DNA of 64,000 nucleotides from Nitrospirae bacterium MYbin3 (GTDB lineage: Bacteria; Nitrospirota; Thermodesulfovibrionia; Thermodesulfovibrionales; Dissulfurispiraceae), in contig PEAD01000011.1 in the NCBI GenBank assembly GCA_002753335.1, positions 22,975-86,974 of the forward strand, given 5' to 3'. The notes beneath the pieces were generated by a model. The model was not told where the DNA came from, did no database searches, and saw only the letters and a list, made by a program, of their open reading frames with translations. The position numbers and the translations under genes are program-made. Of the stretch, positions 24,451-36,857 are shown piece by piece (position 1 is the first letter of the stretch; the number at the start of each line of letters is the position of its first letter).

Positions 24451-25523
24451 TGGGCAAAACCTACAATATCGCAGTAATAGGCGGAGACGGCACCGGCCCT
24501 GAGGTTGTGGCAGAGGGCCTTAAAGTTATCAACGCCGCCGCAGAAAAATTTGGGTTCAAGCTTAATCTTCAGGACTACGACTTTGGCGGGGACAGGTATC
24601 TCAAAACCGGCGAGGTTCTGCCTGACAGCGCAACTAACGAACTAAAAAAACATGATGCGATATTTCTTGGAGCAATAGGACACCCTGATGTAAAACCCGG
24701 AATACTTGAAAAAGGCATTCTGTTAAGGCTTCGCTTTGAGCTTGACCTTTATGTGAATCTAAGACCGGTTAAGCTTTACCCGGGAGTTGAGTGTCCGTTG
24801 AAAGACAAGGGACCGGAACATATAGATTTCGTTGTTGTCCGTGAAAATACCGAAGGCCTCTATGCCGGTGCAGGCGGCGTTTTGAAAAAGGGTACTCAGG
24901 ACGAGATCGCGGTTCAGGAATCTATAAACACAAGAAAAGGCGTAGAACGCTGCATCCGTTATGCATTTGAATACTGCAAAAAAAGAAATAAAGAAAATAA
25001 GCTTACGCTCTGCGGAAAAACCAATGTTCTGACCTTTGCCTTTGATCTTTGGGAGAGAGCATTTTACGAAGTTGCCAGAGAATATCCGCAGATAAAAGCG
25101 GACTATGCCCATGTTGACGCAATCACAATGTGGTTTGTTAAAAACCCGGAATGGTTTGATGTGATAGTAACCGACAATATGTTCGGCGACATCATAACCG
25201 ACCTCGGAGCGATGATTCAGGGCGGCATGGGGATTGCGGCCGGAGGCAATATAAATCCGACCGGTGTTTCTATGTTCGAGCCTATTGGTGGTTCAGCGCC
25301 TAAATACAAAGGCCAAAACATCATAAATCCGCTTGCAGCGATTTGCGCCGGAGCAATGATGCTTGACCACCTTGGCGAAAGCAAGGCGGCTGCTGCAATA
25401 GAAAAAGCTGTAATGATTGTGACAGGACAAAAACTTAAAAGCCTTGCTGCCGGCAAAATGGGATATTCAACGACCGAAGTCGGAGACCTAACGGTAAAAT
25501 ACATGCAGGACATAAAGGAGTAG
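24450..25523 (+). CDS. leuB: 3-isopropylmalate dehydrogenase (beta-decarboxylating family)
   Basis: NAD-dependent oxidative decarboxylase for leucine synthesis. GGDGTGPEV (residues ~9-17), [19 protein letters not shown] and the metal Asp motif [14 protein letters not shown] are seen. ATG 24450 overlaps the leuD stop and has GGGAG upstream; an in-frame ATG at 24417 is inside leuD. 357 residues. Isocitrate or tartrate dehydrogenases share the fold, but pairing with leuD supports LeuB. Confidence 0.9.
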   Translation: MGKTYNIAVIGGDGTGPEVVAEGLKVINAAAEKFGFKLNLQDYDFGGDRYLKTGEVLPDSATNELKKHDAIFLGAIGHPDVKPGILEKGILLRLRFELDLYVNLRPVKLYPGVECPLKDKGPEHIDFVVVRENTEGLYAGAGGVLKKGTQDEIAVQESINTRKGVERCIRYAFEYCKKRNKENKLTLCGKTNVLTFAFDLWERAFYEVAREYPQIKADYAHVDAITMWFVKNPEWFDVIVTDNMFGDIITDLGAMIQGGMGIAAGGNINPTGVSMFEPIGGSAPKYKGQNIINPLAAICAGAMMLDHLGESKAAAAIEKAVMIVTGQKLKSLAAGKMGYSTTEVGDLTVKYMQDIKE

Positions 25524-25527
25524 CAGC

Positions 25528-26541
25528 ATGCTCAAAAAGAAACAGAAATACATTGTGGCGGTTGTCGGCGCAACAGGAGCTGTCGGCAATGAGATGATAG
25601 AAACGCTTGAGAAAAGAAATTTTCCTATAGAAAAGCTCCGGTTGTTCGCCTCAGAAAAGTCCGAGGGGAAAACACTACCGTACAAAGGCGCCGAGATTAA
25701 AGTTGAGGCGCTGAACGAGAGTTCGTTCAAAGGTATCGATATAGCGCTTTTTTCGGCCGGCGCCGAACGTTCCAAAATATGGGCACCCATAGCAGCAAAA
25801 TCCGGTTGTGTCGTTATAGACAACTCCAGCGAATGGAGAATGGACCCGACCGTTCCGTTGGTTGTTCCTGAAGTAAACAGCCATGATCTTGCCTGGCATA
25901 AAGGCATAATCGCCAACCCAAACTGTTCCACTATACAGATGGTGGTTGTTTTGAAGCCTATCCACGATGCAGCTAAAATCAAACGGGTTATTGTAACCAC
26001 CTTCCAAGCAGTATCCGGCACAGGTAAAAAAGCTATGGACGAACTGCTTTTGCAGACAACCGACATCTTGAACTTCAGGGAACCAAAGTGCACCGTATAT
26101 CCTCACCAGATAGCCTTTAATGTGCTTCCTCATATAGACAAGTTTCTCGAAAACGGATACACAAAAGAAGAGATGAAAATGACCAATGAGACTAAGAAAA
26201 TAATGGGTGATGATTCGGTAAAGGTCACCGCAACAACTGTTAGAGTGCCTGTTTTCAGAGGGCATTCAGAGTCCCTGAACATCGAAACAGAAAAAAAGAT
26301 AACCGCAAATGAGGTGCGTTCTGTGCTTGCTGCAGCTCCGGGAGTGGTTGTTTTTGATGCACCAGAAAAAAATGTTTATCCATTGCCAAAAGCAATAGAA
26401 GGACTTGACGATACTTATGTAGGCAGGATTAGGGAGGATGAAACCATCCCCAATGGAATAAATATGTGGATTGTGGCCGACAACCTGAAAAAAGGCGCGG
26501 CCCTTAATGCGGTTCAGATAGCGGAAGCGCTGATTAAATAA
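25528..26541 (+). CDS. asd: Aspartate-semialdehyde dehydrogenase
   Basis: NADPH-dependent reduction of aspartyl phosphate, branch point to Lys, Met and Thr. The Rossmann VVGATGAVGNEM is N-terminal; the active-site Cys is in NPNCSTIQM and the later catalytic His in VRVPVFRGHSES. 337 residues. It follows leuB by 4 bases and precedes metK by 23, so it is probably in one operon. Confidence 0.96.
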   Translation: MLKKKQKYIVAVVGATGAVGNEMIETLEKRNFPIEKLRLFASEKSEGKTLPYKGAEIKVEALNESSFKGIDIALFSAGAERSKIWAPIAAKSGCVVIDNSSEWRMDPTVPLVVPEVNSHDLAWHKGIIANPNCSTIQMVVVLKPIHDAAKIKRVIVTTFQAVSGTGKKAMDELLLQTTDILNFREPKCTVYPHQIAFNVLPHIDKFLENGYTKEEMKMTNETKKIMGDDSVKVTATTVRVPVFRGHSESLNIETEKKITANEVRSVLAAAPGVVVFDAPEKNVYPLPKAIEGLDDTYVGRIREDETIPNGINMWIVADNLKKGAALNAVQIAEALIK

Positions 26542-26564
26542 AACTATAAAACGGAGGTGGAATT

Positions 26565-27734
26565 ATGACAACAAGCAAAAAACAGGACAACAGAGACTAT
26601 CTTTTCACATCGGAGTCTGTTACAGAAGGGCATCCGGATAAGATAGCCGATCAAATATCGGACGGAATCCTTGACGCGATCATAGCACAAGACCCTACCG
26701 CGAGGGTGGCATGCGAATGTCTTGTGACAACAGGGCTTGCCTTTGTTGCAGGAGAAATTACAACCAACTGCTATGTGCATATACCCGAAATAGTAAGAGA
26801 CACCATCAAAGAAATAGGCTATACAAGAGCTAAATATGGGTTTGATTATGAAACCTGCGCGGTGGTAACTTCCATAGACAAGCAATCTGGCGATATAGCG
26901 ATGGGTGTTGATGTCGGCGGTGCAGGCGATCAGGGCCTCATGTTCGGCTTTGCGTGCGACGAAACTCCTGAATTAATGCCTATGACCATCATGCTTGCCC
27001 ACAAGCTCACAAGAAAGCTTACCGAAGTAAGAAAACAGGATGTACTCGGCTATCTCAGGCCGGACGGCAAGTCTCAGGTTTCAATAGAGTATAAAGACGG
27101 GAAGCCGCATAAGGTTCGCACAGTTGTTATTTCTTCACAACACAGCCCTGACATAACACTCAAAGAGCTGCGGGAAGATGTCATAGAAAAAGTTATTAAG
27201 CCTGTTATTCCTAAAGAGCTTCTTGATGAAGAATCGATCATTTATCACATTAACCCCACAGGCCGTTTCGTTGTAGGCGGGCCTCAGGGTGATACCGGCC
27301 TTACCGGCAGAAAAATAATAGTTGACACTTACGGCGGAGTCGGAAGCCACGGCGGCGGATGTTTCTCGGGCAAGGATCCGTCAAAGGTTGACCGTTCGGC
27401 TTCGTACATGGCGAGATACATAGCAAAAAACATCGTTGCCTCCGGTATAGCAGCAAGGTGTGAAATCCAGCTTGCATATGCCATCGGAGTACCTGAACCG
27501 GTATCTGTTTTTGTTGACACATTTGGTACTGGCAAGATAGCCGAAAAAGAGATATCAAAACTTATAGTTAAAAATTTCGATATGACACCAAAAGGCATCA
27601 TCGAAAAGCTCGATCTCAGAAAGCCTGTTTACAAGAAAACCGCTGCCTACGGCCATTTTGGCAGGAACGAACCGGGCTTCACTTGGGAGGTTACCAACCT
27701 AGCCGAAACGCTTAAAAAGCAGGCGGGCGTCTAA
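26565..27734 (+). CDS. metK: S-adenosylmethionine synthetase
   Basis: Makes SAM from Met and ATP. Signatures: [15 protein letters not shown] near the N-terminus, [12 protein letters not shown] in the middle and [16 protein letters not shown] in the second half. 389 residues. GGAGG precedes ATG 26565. No SAM riboswitch fits in the 23-bp gap before it. Next to ahcY, which recycles the product of SAM-dependent methylation. Confidence 0.97.
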   Translation: MTTSKKQDNRDYLFTSESVTEGHPDKIADQISDGILDAIIAQDPTARVACECLVTTGLAFVAGEITTNCYVHIPEIVRDTIKEIGYTRAKYGFDYETCAVVTSIDKQSGDIAMGVDVGGAGDQGLMFGFACDETPELMPMTIMLAHKLTRKLTEVRKQDVLGYLRPDGKSQVSIEYKDGKPHKVRTVVISSQHSPDITLKELREDVIEKVIKPVIPKELLDEESIIYHINPTGRFVVGGPQGDTGLTGRKIIVDTYGGVGSHGGGCFSGKDPSKVDRSASYMARYIAKNIVASGIAARCEIQLAYAIGVPEPVSVFVDTFGTGKIAEKEISKLIVKNFDMTPKGIIEKLDLRKPVYKKTAAYGHFGRNEPGFTWEVTNLAETLKKQAGV

Positions 27735-27752
27735 TTTTTCGAATTGCAAAAC

Positions 27753-27792
27753 AGTGTCAGTGGGAAGGTGATTTTCACCGCTCACTGACACT
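27753..27792 (+). terminator. Two-part stem-loop between metK and ahcY
   Basis: AGTGTCAGTG pairs perfectly with CACTGACACT (27783-27792); a small internal loop leads to GGTGA/TCACC closing a TTT loop. About 17 base pairs in all. It is followed by TTTAAATTTT and then the ahcY ribosome site, so it may be a terminator, an attenuator or an mRNA processing site. Confidence 0.6.
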
Positions 27793-27810
27793 TTAAATTT
27801 TGGAGGATGA

Positions 27811-29070
<1,260 letters not shown>

Positions 29071-29079
29071 AAAAGTATA

Positions 29080-29115
29080 GGCAGGGCACGCACTGTTTTT
29101 AGTGCGTGCCCTGCC
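29080..29115 (+). terminator. 15-bp perfect stem-loop between ahcY and rsmG
   Basis: GGCAGGGCACGCACT, a 6-nt loop GTTTTT and its exact complement. There is no T-run after it on the plus strand, while an A-run lies before it. It ends 8 bases before the rsmG start, so it may act as a terminator, transcript stabiliser or translation control. Confidence 0.6.
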
Positions 29116-29123
29116 CCACCAAA

Positions 29124-29738
29124 ATGCACCCAACAATTTTTGCAGGACTGCAACAGCTTGGAATCGATTCCCCAAATCACGTTATATCTTCTTTTGAAAC
29201 TTATCTCTCTGAACTCAAAAAATGGAACAAGGCCTATAACCTTACAGCCCTCAAAAAAGATGACGAGATTATCACGAAGCATTTTTTAGATTCGCTGCTC
29301 TATCTGAAGCTGCTGCCTGAGAGAAAATGCTCGGTTGCGGATGTCGGCAGCGGTGCGGGATTTCCGGGTCTTCCCATAGCAATTGTGAAGCCGGATATTG
29401 CCGTAACGCTTATAGAGCCTTCGAGAAAAAAATGCGCCTTTCTCCGCCACATAAAAAGAAGCCTGCAGCTTAACAATATTAAAATTCTTGAATCGAGGGT
29501 CGAGGATATAAAAGACATAGTATTTGATGCGGCTGTCACGAGGGCGCTCTTCAGCATTAGCGATTTTGTGAAAACAACAAGGCATATCGTCAAAAAAAAT
29601 GGTATTCTTATACTTAACAAAGGCCCGAAATTCGATTCCGAGATCAAACAATTGGGGGATTCAATAAAATATGCGATCACCGAAGCAGATCTGCCCTTTA
29701 GTACGGCAAAAAGGAATCTGATAAAAATTTATTTATGA
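29124..29738 (+). CDS. rsmG: 16S rRNA guanine-N7-methyltransferase RsmG
   Basis: Methylates G527 of 16S rRNA. The SAM motif ADVGSGAGFPGLPIAIVKP is at about residues 72-90, with the FLDSLLYL block before it. ATG 29124 (204 residues) is chosen; the alternative GTG at 29106 lies inside the stem of the upstream hairpin. No clear ribosome site is seen before ATG 29124. Its stop overlaps the next gene (TTATGA). Confidence 0.9.
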   Translation: MHPTIFAGLQQLGIDSPNHVISSFETYLSELKKWNKAYNLTALKKDDEIITKHFLDSLLYLKLLPERKCSVADVGSGAGFPGLPIAIVKPDIAVTLIEPSRKKCAFLRHIKRSLQLNNIKILESRVEDIKDIVFDAAVTRALFSISDFVKTTRHIVKKNGILILNKGPKFDSEIKQLGDSIKYAITEADLPFSTAKRNLIKIYL

Positions 29739-30274
29739 CCGGACTCGTAATCTGGATAACCGGCCTGCCCGGAAGCGGCAAAAGCACCATTGCAAACGGT
29801 ATTAAAGACCGCTTCCAGAAATTCGTAGTGCTCCGAATGGATGAGCTCAGACGAGTTATTACGCCGCAGCCGACCTATTCAGAAACAGAGCGCGAAACTG
29901 TTTACAGGGCTATTGTGTATATGGCAAAAACCCTTTCGGAGCTCGGCCATCCTGTAATCATAGATGCGACCGGCAACCTCAAACGCTGGAGGGAGTTAGC
30001 ACGCAGGCTTATTCCTCGATACATGGAGGTTTATCTAAAATGCAGCCTCAAAACCTGCATGGAGCGAGAAGCCTTGCGGATGAACAGTCATGGGGCTCCG
30101 AGAGACATTTACAAAAAGGGACTCTTCGGCCATCCTGTGCCCGGCCTCTCAGCGCCGTACGAGGAACCGGATAACCCCGAAGCCTTGATCGAAATAGACA
30201 CAATGTCTCAAGGTGCCGCGCTTGCGGCTGTGATAGATAAGGTTGCGCATAGTTTTAACGAGTCCGTACAATAA
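29735..30274 (+). CDS. Adenylylsulfate kinase-like P-loop kinase
   Basis: 179 residues. P-loop GLPGSGKS at 10-17. The general plan (Lid region, C-terminal DPYEEP-like block APYEEPDNPE) is that of CysC, which phosphorylates APS to PAPS. The DGD motif expected for CysC is replaced by RMDELRR, so the natural substrate may differ. No sulfate-activation genes are adjacent. It starts inside the rsmG stop (ATGA overlap). Confidence 0.7.
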   Translation: MTGLVIWITGLPGSGKSTIANGIKDRFQKFVVLRMDELRRVITPQPTYSETERETVYRAIVYMAKTLSELGHPVIIDATGNLKRWRELARRLIPRYMEVYLKCSLKTCMEREALRMNSHGAPRDIYKKGLFGHPVPGLSAPYEEPDNPEALIEIDTMSQGAALAAVIDKVAHSFNESVQ

Positions 30275-30311
30275 AAGACCGTTCAATAAAAAATGAGGGT
30301 ATCGCTTCTTT

Positions 30312-30902
30312 ATGGCCAGATGCTCAAACTGTAATGCTCCGCTGCCTGACGGATCCATTGTCTGCGCTTATTGTGGCGACCGCAATGATGTGGATCTGAA
30401 GGGGATACATTACTATACAACCCACGAAAGCGACGAATCCCGCACCTGCCCCCGCTGTAATAATACCATCCTGAAAACCATAGATCTAAAGCTAACCGGC
30501 AAGTTTTTGATAGAAAGGTGCGAGCAATGTTTGGGATTCTTCTTTAATCCCGGAGAACTGGAAGCGCTCCTTGACGCAACAGTCAATAACGTATGGCTTA
30601 TAGACAATATAGGCCTTGACAGCATCAATCTGCACCGAAAGCCCGATCCTTATCCTGTTGCCTATATCAAATGCCCTGTCTGTTCCAAATTGATGAACAG
30701 GGTAAACTATGGCGCCAAGAGCGGCGTAATCCTTGATAGCTGTAAAGCCCACGGCGTATGGCTTGACAGCGGTGAGCTGCGCCACCTATTTGAATGGGTT
30801 AAGCTTGGCGGCAGGCTCCTTGAAAAGGAGCGCCAAGAGCAGCGACGCATTGATGAAGAAAAAAAGTTGAATGAATTGAGGAAAGAAATAGAAGAGACGT
30901 GA
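30312..30902 (+). CDS. Zinc-ribbon protein with two TFIIB-type zinc-finger units
   Basis: 196 residues. An N-terminal short ribbon (CSNCNAPL...CAYCGD) is followed by two copies of a zf-TFIIB-like unit: CPRCNNTI...CEQCLGFFFNPGELEAL and CPVCSKLM...CKAHGVWLDSGELRHLFEW. A charged coiled-coil tail closes the protein. Function unknown; nucleic-acid or protein binding is likely. No signal peptide. Confidence 0.8.
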   Translation: MARCSNCNAPLPDGSIVCAYCGDRNDVDLKGIHYYTTHESDESRTCPRCNNTILKTIDLKLTGKFLIERCEQCLGFFFNPGELEALLDATVNNVWLIDNIGLDSINLHRKPDPYPVAYIKCPVCSKLMNRVNYGAKSGVILDSCKAHGVWLDSGELRHLFEWVKLGGRLLEKERQEQRRIDEEKKLNELRKEIEET

Positions 30903-30919
30903 CAGCGCTATTCGTCACG
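30898..30919. terminator. Weak hairpin between convergent stop codons
   Basis: CGTGAC/GTCACG, 6 bp with a 10-nt loop, spanning both facing stops. A short T-rich stretch follows on the plus strand. Weak support. Confidence 0.3.
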
Positions 30920-31442
30920 GTTTCTTATCGTTCAAAAACCGTTCTACAGAATCCGACCAGATTTCATATCCTTTGTCGCTAAGATGAACCCCGTCATCGA
31001 GCAGGCAGTCGGCGTTGACTGCTCCGGCAGCATCACAGAAGAGCGGATAAACATCAAGATATGCCGACATAAAGTCTGCGGCTGTATTTTCAAGGCTGGA
31101 ATTGATTTCACGAATTGCTGCATTGTCTATCCACGAGAGATTAACCGGCAATATGCTCTGCACGACGATTGCAGATTTTTTGAATGCAGAAAAAAGCCTG
31201 TTTATAATCCGCCTATACGTGCCGAGTATCTCAAAATCTTCCATCGCGATATTATTGATTCCGGTCATAATGAAAATCATATCCGGTTCGTGAACACTCA
31301 GCAAAATTCTGTCGAGACGAGACTCAAGCCCCTCTACCGTTTCGCCTGACACTCCAAGATTCAGAACATTGTAATCAGAAAAGCGACGCTGCCAGTCAAA
31401 ATATTCGGTGAGAGAATCACCGATAAAAACAAGCTGTTCCAT
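30915..31442 (-). CDS. SGNH/GDSL-type hydrolase
   Basis: 175 residues, cytoplasmic (no signal peptide). Block I FIGDSLTEYFDW has the nucleophile Ser; block III GINN stands for the usual GxND; block V DGVHLSDKGYEIW holds the catalytic Asp and His. An esterase or acyl-hydrolase role is inferred; the substrate is unknown. Last gene of the kdsB-pyrG run, 9 bases after pyrG. Confidence 0.85.
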   Translation of the reverse strand: MEQLVFIGDSLTEYFDWQRRFSDYNVLNLGVSGETVEGLESRLDRILLSVHEPDMIFIMTGINNIAMEDFEILGTYRRIINRLFSAFKKSAIVVQSILPVNLSWIDNAAIREINSSLENTAADFMSAYLDVYPLFCDAAGAVNADCLLDDGVHLSDKGYEIWSDSVERFLNDKKP

Positions 31443-31451
31443 TGCGACAGG

Positions 31452-33835
<2,384 letters not shown>

Positions 33836-33844
33836 AGCTTTTGT

Positions 33845-33873
33845 TATGATAACATAAAAAGTTATATGGTCAA
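33845..33873. promoter_or_regulatory. Overlapping divergent promoters of kdsB and lnt
   Basis: TGTTAT-g-ATAACA reads as TATGAT on plus (33845-33850) and TATCAT on minus (33851-33846), so one element can serve both genes. For kdsB, TTGACC (minus, 33873-33868) with a 16-bp spacer gives a good -35 that overlaps the lnt start. No good -35 is seen for lnt. Confidence 0.5.
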
Positions 33874-35407
33874 AATATTTTCAGACTTTTTAAGTCGTTA
33901 TGGATTTGCACTCCTTTCGGGCCTGCTTATTTTCCTATCGTTTCCAACTATCGACCTTTATCTGCTTGCCTGGGTCGGAGCAGTTCCTTTTCTTTATTCC
34001 CTATACGGGAAACCGGGAAAAGAGGCTTTTACTGCAGGTTTTCTATTGGGAGTGGTCTATTTTTTCGGCACCACTTTCTGGATTTACCATTCTATTAACA
34101 ATTATGGTGGATTCTCATTTGCTTACAGCATTTGTGTTGTTTTCCTGCTTTGCGCCTATCTTAGCCTCTATCCTTCTGTTTTTGCATTTTTATATGCAAC
34201 AACCATAAGAAAAACTGATCTGCCTTCGATAATTGTAGCACCTGCGCTATGGACAAGTTTAGAGTATCTGCGCTCGTATGCATTTACAGGCTTTCCCTGG
34301 TCCAGCATTGGGTATAGCCAATACAAATTTCTTCCGTTCATACAAATTTCGGATATTACCGGAGTTTACGGCATCTCTTTTCTTCTTATAGCTTTTAACG
34401 CAGGAATTGTTGATCTTCTTCTCTTTAAAAAGCGCAGAATAGAAAAACCGCTGTATTCGCGTCTGCCTAATGTTTTCGGATTTGTTTTTATCTCCTGTTT
34501 TTTAATATTCAGCTTTTCTTATGGCTTTTACAGGCTTTATGAAAACAGGGCTGGCCAGGAGATTAAAGCTGCTATTATTCAGGGAAATATTGAGCAGGAT
34601 AGAAAATGGGATTTATCGTACCAGCAGTTTGTGCTTTCAACATACAAAGAGCTTACACTTCAGGCTGCCGAGCATAAACCGAATCTTATCATTTGGCCCG
34701 AAACATCTCTGCCCTTTTTTTTCGGCGGGGACAAAACCTTGACTGATGATCTTGTTTTTTTCCAGCAGCAACTGGATGCTTATCTGCTCTTCGGAAGCGT
34801 TATCGAGAAAAAAGAGCCAAAAGGAATAGGCTATACTAATAGCGCTGTCTTGCTTAACAAAACAGGCAGTGTTTCTTATATTTATGACAAAATTCATCTT
34901 GTGCCCTTTGGGGAATATGTGCCTTTAAGAACCTTTTTGTTTTTTATTGACAAGCTTGTGTTCGGAATTGGCGATTACATTCCTGGAACTCATTACCTAA
35001 AAGCTATAACGCCTTTTGGATCTTTTGGTACAGCCATTTGCTATGAGGTTATCTTTCCGGGACTTGTCAGAAAGTTTTTCACTCGCGGTGGTGACTTTAT
35101 TATTACCATAACCAATGATGCTTGGTTTGGAAACACCTCCGGACCTTATCAGCATTTCAGCATATCTGTGTTTCGCGCCATCGAAAATAGAAAACCATTA
35201 TTGCGCGCTGCCAATAGCGGTATTTCTGGTTTTATCGACAGTAATGGCAAAATTATTAATAAAACACCCCTTTTTGAAAAGACCTTCTCTGTTTTTAGTT
35301 TTAAAACCGATCCTAAGCTTTCTTTTTACACAAAATATGGTGATTTGTTTTCTTATTTTTGCATAGTTTTCAGTCTGCTTTTTATTTCTAAGCGTTTGAT
35401 AAAATAG
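33866..35407 (+). CDS. lnt: Apolipoprotein N-acyltransferase
   Basis: Adds the third acyl chain to lipoproteins in the inner membrane. N-terminal segment of about six membrane helices, then a periplasmic nitrilase domain: catalytic Glu in IIWPETSLPFF, Lys in YDKIHLVPFGEYVP, Cys in GTAICYEVIFP. A final membrane helix closes the protein. 513 residues. Base composition is AT-richer than in the genes to its left. Confidence 0.95.
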   Translation: MVKIFSDFLSRYGFALLSGLLIFLSFPTIDLYLLAWVGAVPFLYSLYGKPGKEAFTAGFLLGVVYFFGTTFWIYHSINNYGGFSFAYSICVVFLLCAYLSLYPSVFAFLYATTIRKTDLPSIIVAPALWTSLEYLRSYAFTGFPWSSIGYSQYKFLPFIQISDITGVYGISFLLIAFNAGIVDLLLFKKRRIEKPLYSRLPNVFGFVFISCFLIFSFSYGFYRLYENRAGQEIKAAIIQGNIEQDRKWDLSYQQFVLSTYKELTLQAAEHKPNLIIWPETSLPFFFGGDKTLTDDLVFFQQQLDAYLLFGSVIEKKEPKGIGYTNSAVLLNKTGSVSYIYDKIHLVPFGEYVPLRTFLFFIDKLVFGIGDYIPGTHYLKAITPFGSFGTAICYEVIFPGLVRKFFTRGGDFIITITNDAWFGNTSGPYQHFSISVFRAIENRKPLLRAANSGISGFIDSNGKIINKTPLFEKTFSVFSFKTDPKLSFYTKYGDLFSYFCIVFSLLFISKRLIK

Positions 35408-35426
35408 ATATCTAGGAGGGTTGTAA

Positions 35427-36537
35427 ATGGCCGAAAAAAACTTAAAAGAGTATGTTGCAGAAACAAAACTGACAATACTAGAACTAAGAGGTTATCTTTG
35501 ATGTCCCTAAACTGAAACAAGAAATAGAAAAAATAGATGCAGAATTATCTTCAGAACTTGTCTGGTCTGATCTTGATAAAGTAAAAGCTCTTCAGAAGTC
35601 TAAATCTGATATAAATGAACTCCTCGAACCTATAGAAAAAGCTTACGCGAATGTTGTTTATCTTGAAGAATCTGTTGATATTCTGGGTGAAGATGGGGGT
35701 GAAATTTTTGTTGATGATTTAAAGGCTGAAATACTGGCTTTAAAAAAAGATGTTGATCTAATAGAACTTAAACTTTTATTTTCTGGCGAAGTAGATAAAA
35801 ATAATGCGATAGTTACTATTCATCCTGGTGCTGGTGGAACAGAGAGCCAGGATTGGGCACAGATGCTTATGCGCATGTATCTGCGTTGGGCAGAAACTCA
35901 TGGTTTTAAAACAGAAATTCTGGATATTCAAGCGGGTGATGAAGCAGGGATAAAAGATGTTACATTTTCTGTTAAAGGTTCCTATGCCTATGGTTATTTA
36001 AAAGCTGAAGCAGGTGTTCATAGGCTGGTAAGGATTTCACCGTTTGACGCCAATAAAAGAAGACATACCTCTTTCTCTGCTGTGCTTGCCTTTCCTGAAA
36101 TAGAGGACGATATGATTATAGAAATAAAAGAGGATCAGATAAAAATGGACACTTTCAGGGCTTCCGGTGCGGGTGGTCAGCATGTAAATAAAGTTTCTTC
36201 TGCTGTGCGTCTTACTCATTTGCCCACAGGAATCATAGTTTCATGTCAGAGTGAACGATCTCAGATACGAAATAGAGAACGGGCTATGAAAATACTCAAA
36301 TCGAGACTTTATGATATTTCAATGAGTGAAAGAGAAAAAAAAATAGATACTATTGTTGGAGATAAAAGAGAAATATCGTGGGGAAGTCAAATTAGATCTT
36401 ATGTACTGCAGCCTTATAGACTGGTAAAAGATCATAGAACAAACTTAGAGGTTGGAAACGTTGATGCAGTTCTTAATGGAGATATCGATTTATTTATTAA
36501 AGTTTATTTAAATAAATTAAAAGGCAGCGATAGTTGA
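35427..36537 (+). CDS. prfB: Peptide chain release factor 2, +1 programmed frameshift
   Basis: Recognises UGA and UAA stops. ATG 35427 follows AGGAGGG. After 24 codons the frame meets TGA at 35499-35501 in the context AGAGGT-TAT-CTT-TGA; slipping +1 on CTT continues from GAT 35500 to the stop at 36535-36537, total 369 residues. The internal Shine-Dalgarno-like AGAGGT three bases before CTT is the known stimulator. GGQ motif ([10 protein letters not shown]) is in the second part. RF2 levels are autoregulated by this shift. Confidence 0.97.
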
Positions 36538-36540
36538 TTA

Positions 36541-36857
36541 TATAAAAAAAGAACATACTACTTCTTTATTTTATAGTTAGTTTAGTAGTAGATAGTAGTG
36601 CCTGTTTAATTGTTTAAAGGTATGTTTTGTTATGTTTTTTCAGTTGGTTATTTATTTTAAAAGTAGGTTGGGATAAAAATTATAAAAACGCAAATTTGTT
36701 TAAATAAAAATGCAAACACAATTACCGACAGTTTATTGCCCTTGTTTTAACGTATAGGATATAATTACGGTGCACTAAAACAGGGAAGTTTTCAACTGGT
36801 GTTGGCAATCTATGGATAACTTTAATAATTGACAAGAAAAATGACAGTGAGCGTTAG
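36541..36857. other. AT-rich intergenic region, candidate oriC
   Basis: 317 bases without a gene, very AT-rich, directly upstream of dnaA. It holds a TAG-type triplet run at 36577-36599 (TAGTTTAGTAGTAGATAGTA and on), like the DnaA-trio next to an unwinding site; a DnaA-box-like TTATCCATA on minus at 36819-36811 (one mismatch to TTATCCACA); and a weaker TTATCCCAA at 36676-36668. Clear multiple DnaA boxes were not found by eye. Confidence 0.45.
36736..36765 (+). promoter_or_regulatory. Promoter of dnaA
   Basis: TTGCCC (36736-36741), an 18-bp spacer and TATAAT (36760-36765). The leader of about 85 bases includes the DnaA-box-like 36811-36819, compatible with autoregulation. Confidence 0.55.

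Noticed and set aside
25488..26093. 201-codon minus-strand frame opposite asd
   Set aside because: Antisense shadow; asd is complete and fully supported.
26542..26564. SAM riboswitch before metK
   Set aside because: Only 23 bases separate asd and metK, too short for any SAM riboswitch.
35863..36537. A truncated, separate release-factor gene
   Set aside because: The missing N-terminus lies upstream in another frame and is joined by the standard RF2 frameshift; it is one gene.
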